From: Evtepia sp.
GTDB taxonomy: Bacteria; Bacillota; Clostridia; Oscillospirales; Oscillospiraceae
Assembly (NCBI GenBank): GCA_029256465.1
Contig: JAQSXW010000062.1
Location: forward strand, 1-5,605
Direction: 5' to 3'
DNA length: 5,605 nt
Positions 4,753 to 5,605 of the stretch are shown piece by piece. How positions within the stretch are numbered: position 1 is the stretch's first letter; every line of letters starts with the position of its first letter. A program made the position numbers and the translations under genes. The notes below the pieces were generated by a model, which made no database searches, was not told where the DNA came from, and saw nothing but the letters and a program-made list of their open reading frames with translations.

Positions 4753-5583
4753 CTAGGTTCTTTCCACCATTCCATCATCTGTTAATTGTTTCAGCATAGA
4801 TTGTACATTCATCCTCTGTATGGGATGAATCAGGTAAGGCTCAATCTCACACAAAGGCTTAAGTACAAAGCCTCTGAAATGCATTTCTGGATGTGGGATC
4901 ATCAGTTCTGGTGTAAAGATTACTTCATTAGCAAACATCAAGATATCGATATCCAGCGTTCGCTCCCCCCAAGGCCTCGTTTTCACCCTTCCTGAAAGGG
5001 CTTCGGTTTTTTTACAAAATGCAAGCAGCTTCTTCGCGGTATAAGTAGTCTTAACCTTCATAGCACCATTTAAAAATTCGGGTTGATCCGTCACTCCATA
5101 TGGTTTGGTTTCCACATATGAAGATTTGGAAAGTTCTATAAGGTGAGGATCCTTAGCAATCTCCACGCTCACTAAATCGAGATTTTCTTCCCGATTCCCT
5201 AAATTGGAACCGATCCCAAGATAGCAGGTTTTCCATCCTCTTTTGATCGTGATGGACACATCAGAAAAGGAAACCGATATTGGTGCATGCGGCTTATGAA
5301 CTGTAAGCACAATTTCATTTATGTCCTTATATTTTAATAACAAATGTTGGGCTAGCTCATTTGCTAAGGTTTCGATCAAATGATAATTATGTTTTTGAGA
5401 AAACTGGACCACCTCGGCAGCTAACTCGCCATAGTTAACCGTATGGCTGATTTCATCATCACAAACTGAGGTATCCAAAGTAAATTCGCAGTCCACACGG
5501 AAGAATTGTCCCTGCTGCTTTTCGGTATCCAATACACCGTGATAGGCATAGAACTCGATTCCACTTATTTTGATTTGATCCAT
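4753..5583 (-). CDS. folBK: Fused dihydroneopterin aldolase / 6-hydroxymethyl-7,8-dihydropterin pyrophosphokinase
   Basis: This 276-residue protein joins two consecutive folate-pathway enzymes. Residues 1 to about 117 are FolB, which splits 7,8-dihydroneopterin into 6-hydroxymethyl-7,8-dihydropterin and glycolaldehyde. Motifs are FYAYHGVLDTEKQQGQ (11-26), HTVNYGEL (47-54, with Y51), LIETLANELA (69-78, E71 in the pterin-binding position) and VHKPHAPI (95-102, K97 the likely catalytic lysine). Residues about 119-276 are FolK, which pyrophosphorylates that product with ATP: YLGIGSNLGNRE (121-132), TKPYGVTDQPEFLNGA (159-174), RPWGERTLDIDIL (203-215, D211 and D213 binding metal) and IPHPEMHFRGFVLKPL (229-244). 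Both active sites look complete. FolB-FolK fusions are known in Firmicutes. The ATG at 5583 has AGAGGAG (5589-5595) 5 nt upstream. The next gene upstream, perhaps folP or folE, is outside the window. Confidence 0.96.
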   Translation of the reverse strand: MDQIKISGIEFYAYHGVLDTEKQQGQFFRVDCEFTLDTSVCDDEISHTVNYGELAAEVVQFSQKHNYHLIETLANELAQHLLLKYKDINEIVLTVHKPHAPISVSFSDVSITIKRGWKTCYLGIGSNLGNREENLDLVSVEIAKDPHLIELSKSSYVETKPYGVTDQPEFLNGAMKVKTTYTAKKLLAFCKKTEALSGRVKTRPWGERTLDIDILMFANEVIFTPELMIPHPEMHFRGFVLKPLCEIEPYLIHPIQRMNVQSMLKQLTDDGMVERT

Positions 5584-5588
5584 TTTTT

Positions 5589-5595
5589 CTCCTCT
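5589..5595 (-). promoter_or_regulatory. Ribosome-binding site of folBK
   Basis: AGAGGAG on the - strand ends 5 nt before ATG at 5583. A TAG that could be the end of a preceding gene overlaps its first bases (5594-5596), but only ten bases remain to the window edge, so this cannot be confirmed. Confidence 0.75.
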
Positions 5596-5605
5596 AAGAT
5601 TGATT

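Noticed and set aside
4753..5583. FolB-FolK fusion as a novelty
   Set aside because: Fusions of these two consecutive folate enzymes are already known in Firmicutes, and both active sites here look ordinary.

Overview
The window looks like chromosomal DNA of an anaerobic, fermentative Gram-positive bacterium of the class Clostridia. The reasons are a CoA-transferase of the butyrate/4-hydroxybutyrate type, a fused folB-folK gene, strong AGGAG/GGAGG ribosome-binding sites, SigA-like promoters and hairpin terminators with T-runs. Genus cannot be fixed from the sequence alone; an Oscillospiraceae-like gut organism is a guess.

Layout: the left edge holds the last 64 codons of trmD (tRNA m1G37 methyltransferase) on the + strand. 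It ends in a 142-bp convergent intergenic region containing two hairpins: a classical T-tailed terminator for trmD, and a near-perfect 42-nt palindrome that pairs best when read from the opposite strand. Everything else is on the - strand. In transcription order (right to left) the genes are a bifunctional dihydroneopterin aldolase/HPPK (folBK), dihydrofolate/folylpolyglutamate synthase (folC), a Crp/Fnr-family regulator, a LysR-family regulator, and an acetyl-CoA hydrolase/transferase-family CoA-transferase.

The genes appear to fall into three transcriptional blocks. folBK-folC is a folate biosynthesis operon that continues beyond the right edge or has its promoter there. The Crp/Fnr gene has its own very good SigA promoter starting 18 bp after the folC stop, and it is probably co-transcribed with lysR (27-bp gap). 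lysR is followed by a likely intrinsic terminator, and the CoA-transferase then has its own promoter inside an AT-rich, palindrome-dense 182-bp region. The plausible theme of the left half is a CoA-transferase for short-chain acid fermentation whose expression is set by one or both of the regulators encoded just upstream. That link is inferred from position only.

Three starts differ from, or need care compared with, the longest open frame: the Crp/Fnr gene (ATG at 3357, not TTG at 3411), folC (ATG at 4707, not 4749), and lysR (GTG at 2661, forced by an in-frame stop immediately upstream). I did not find a clearly new system. The most interesting parts are the regulatory region at 1622-1803, the two tandem regulators, and the 268-309 palindrome. 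No tRNA, rRNA, CRISPR array, insertion sequence or riboswitch was seen, and no gene-free stretch exceeds 300 bp.
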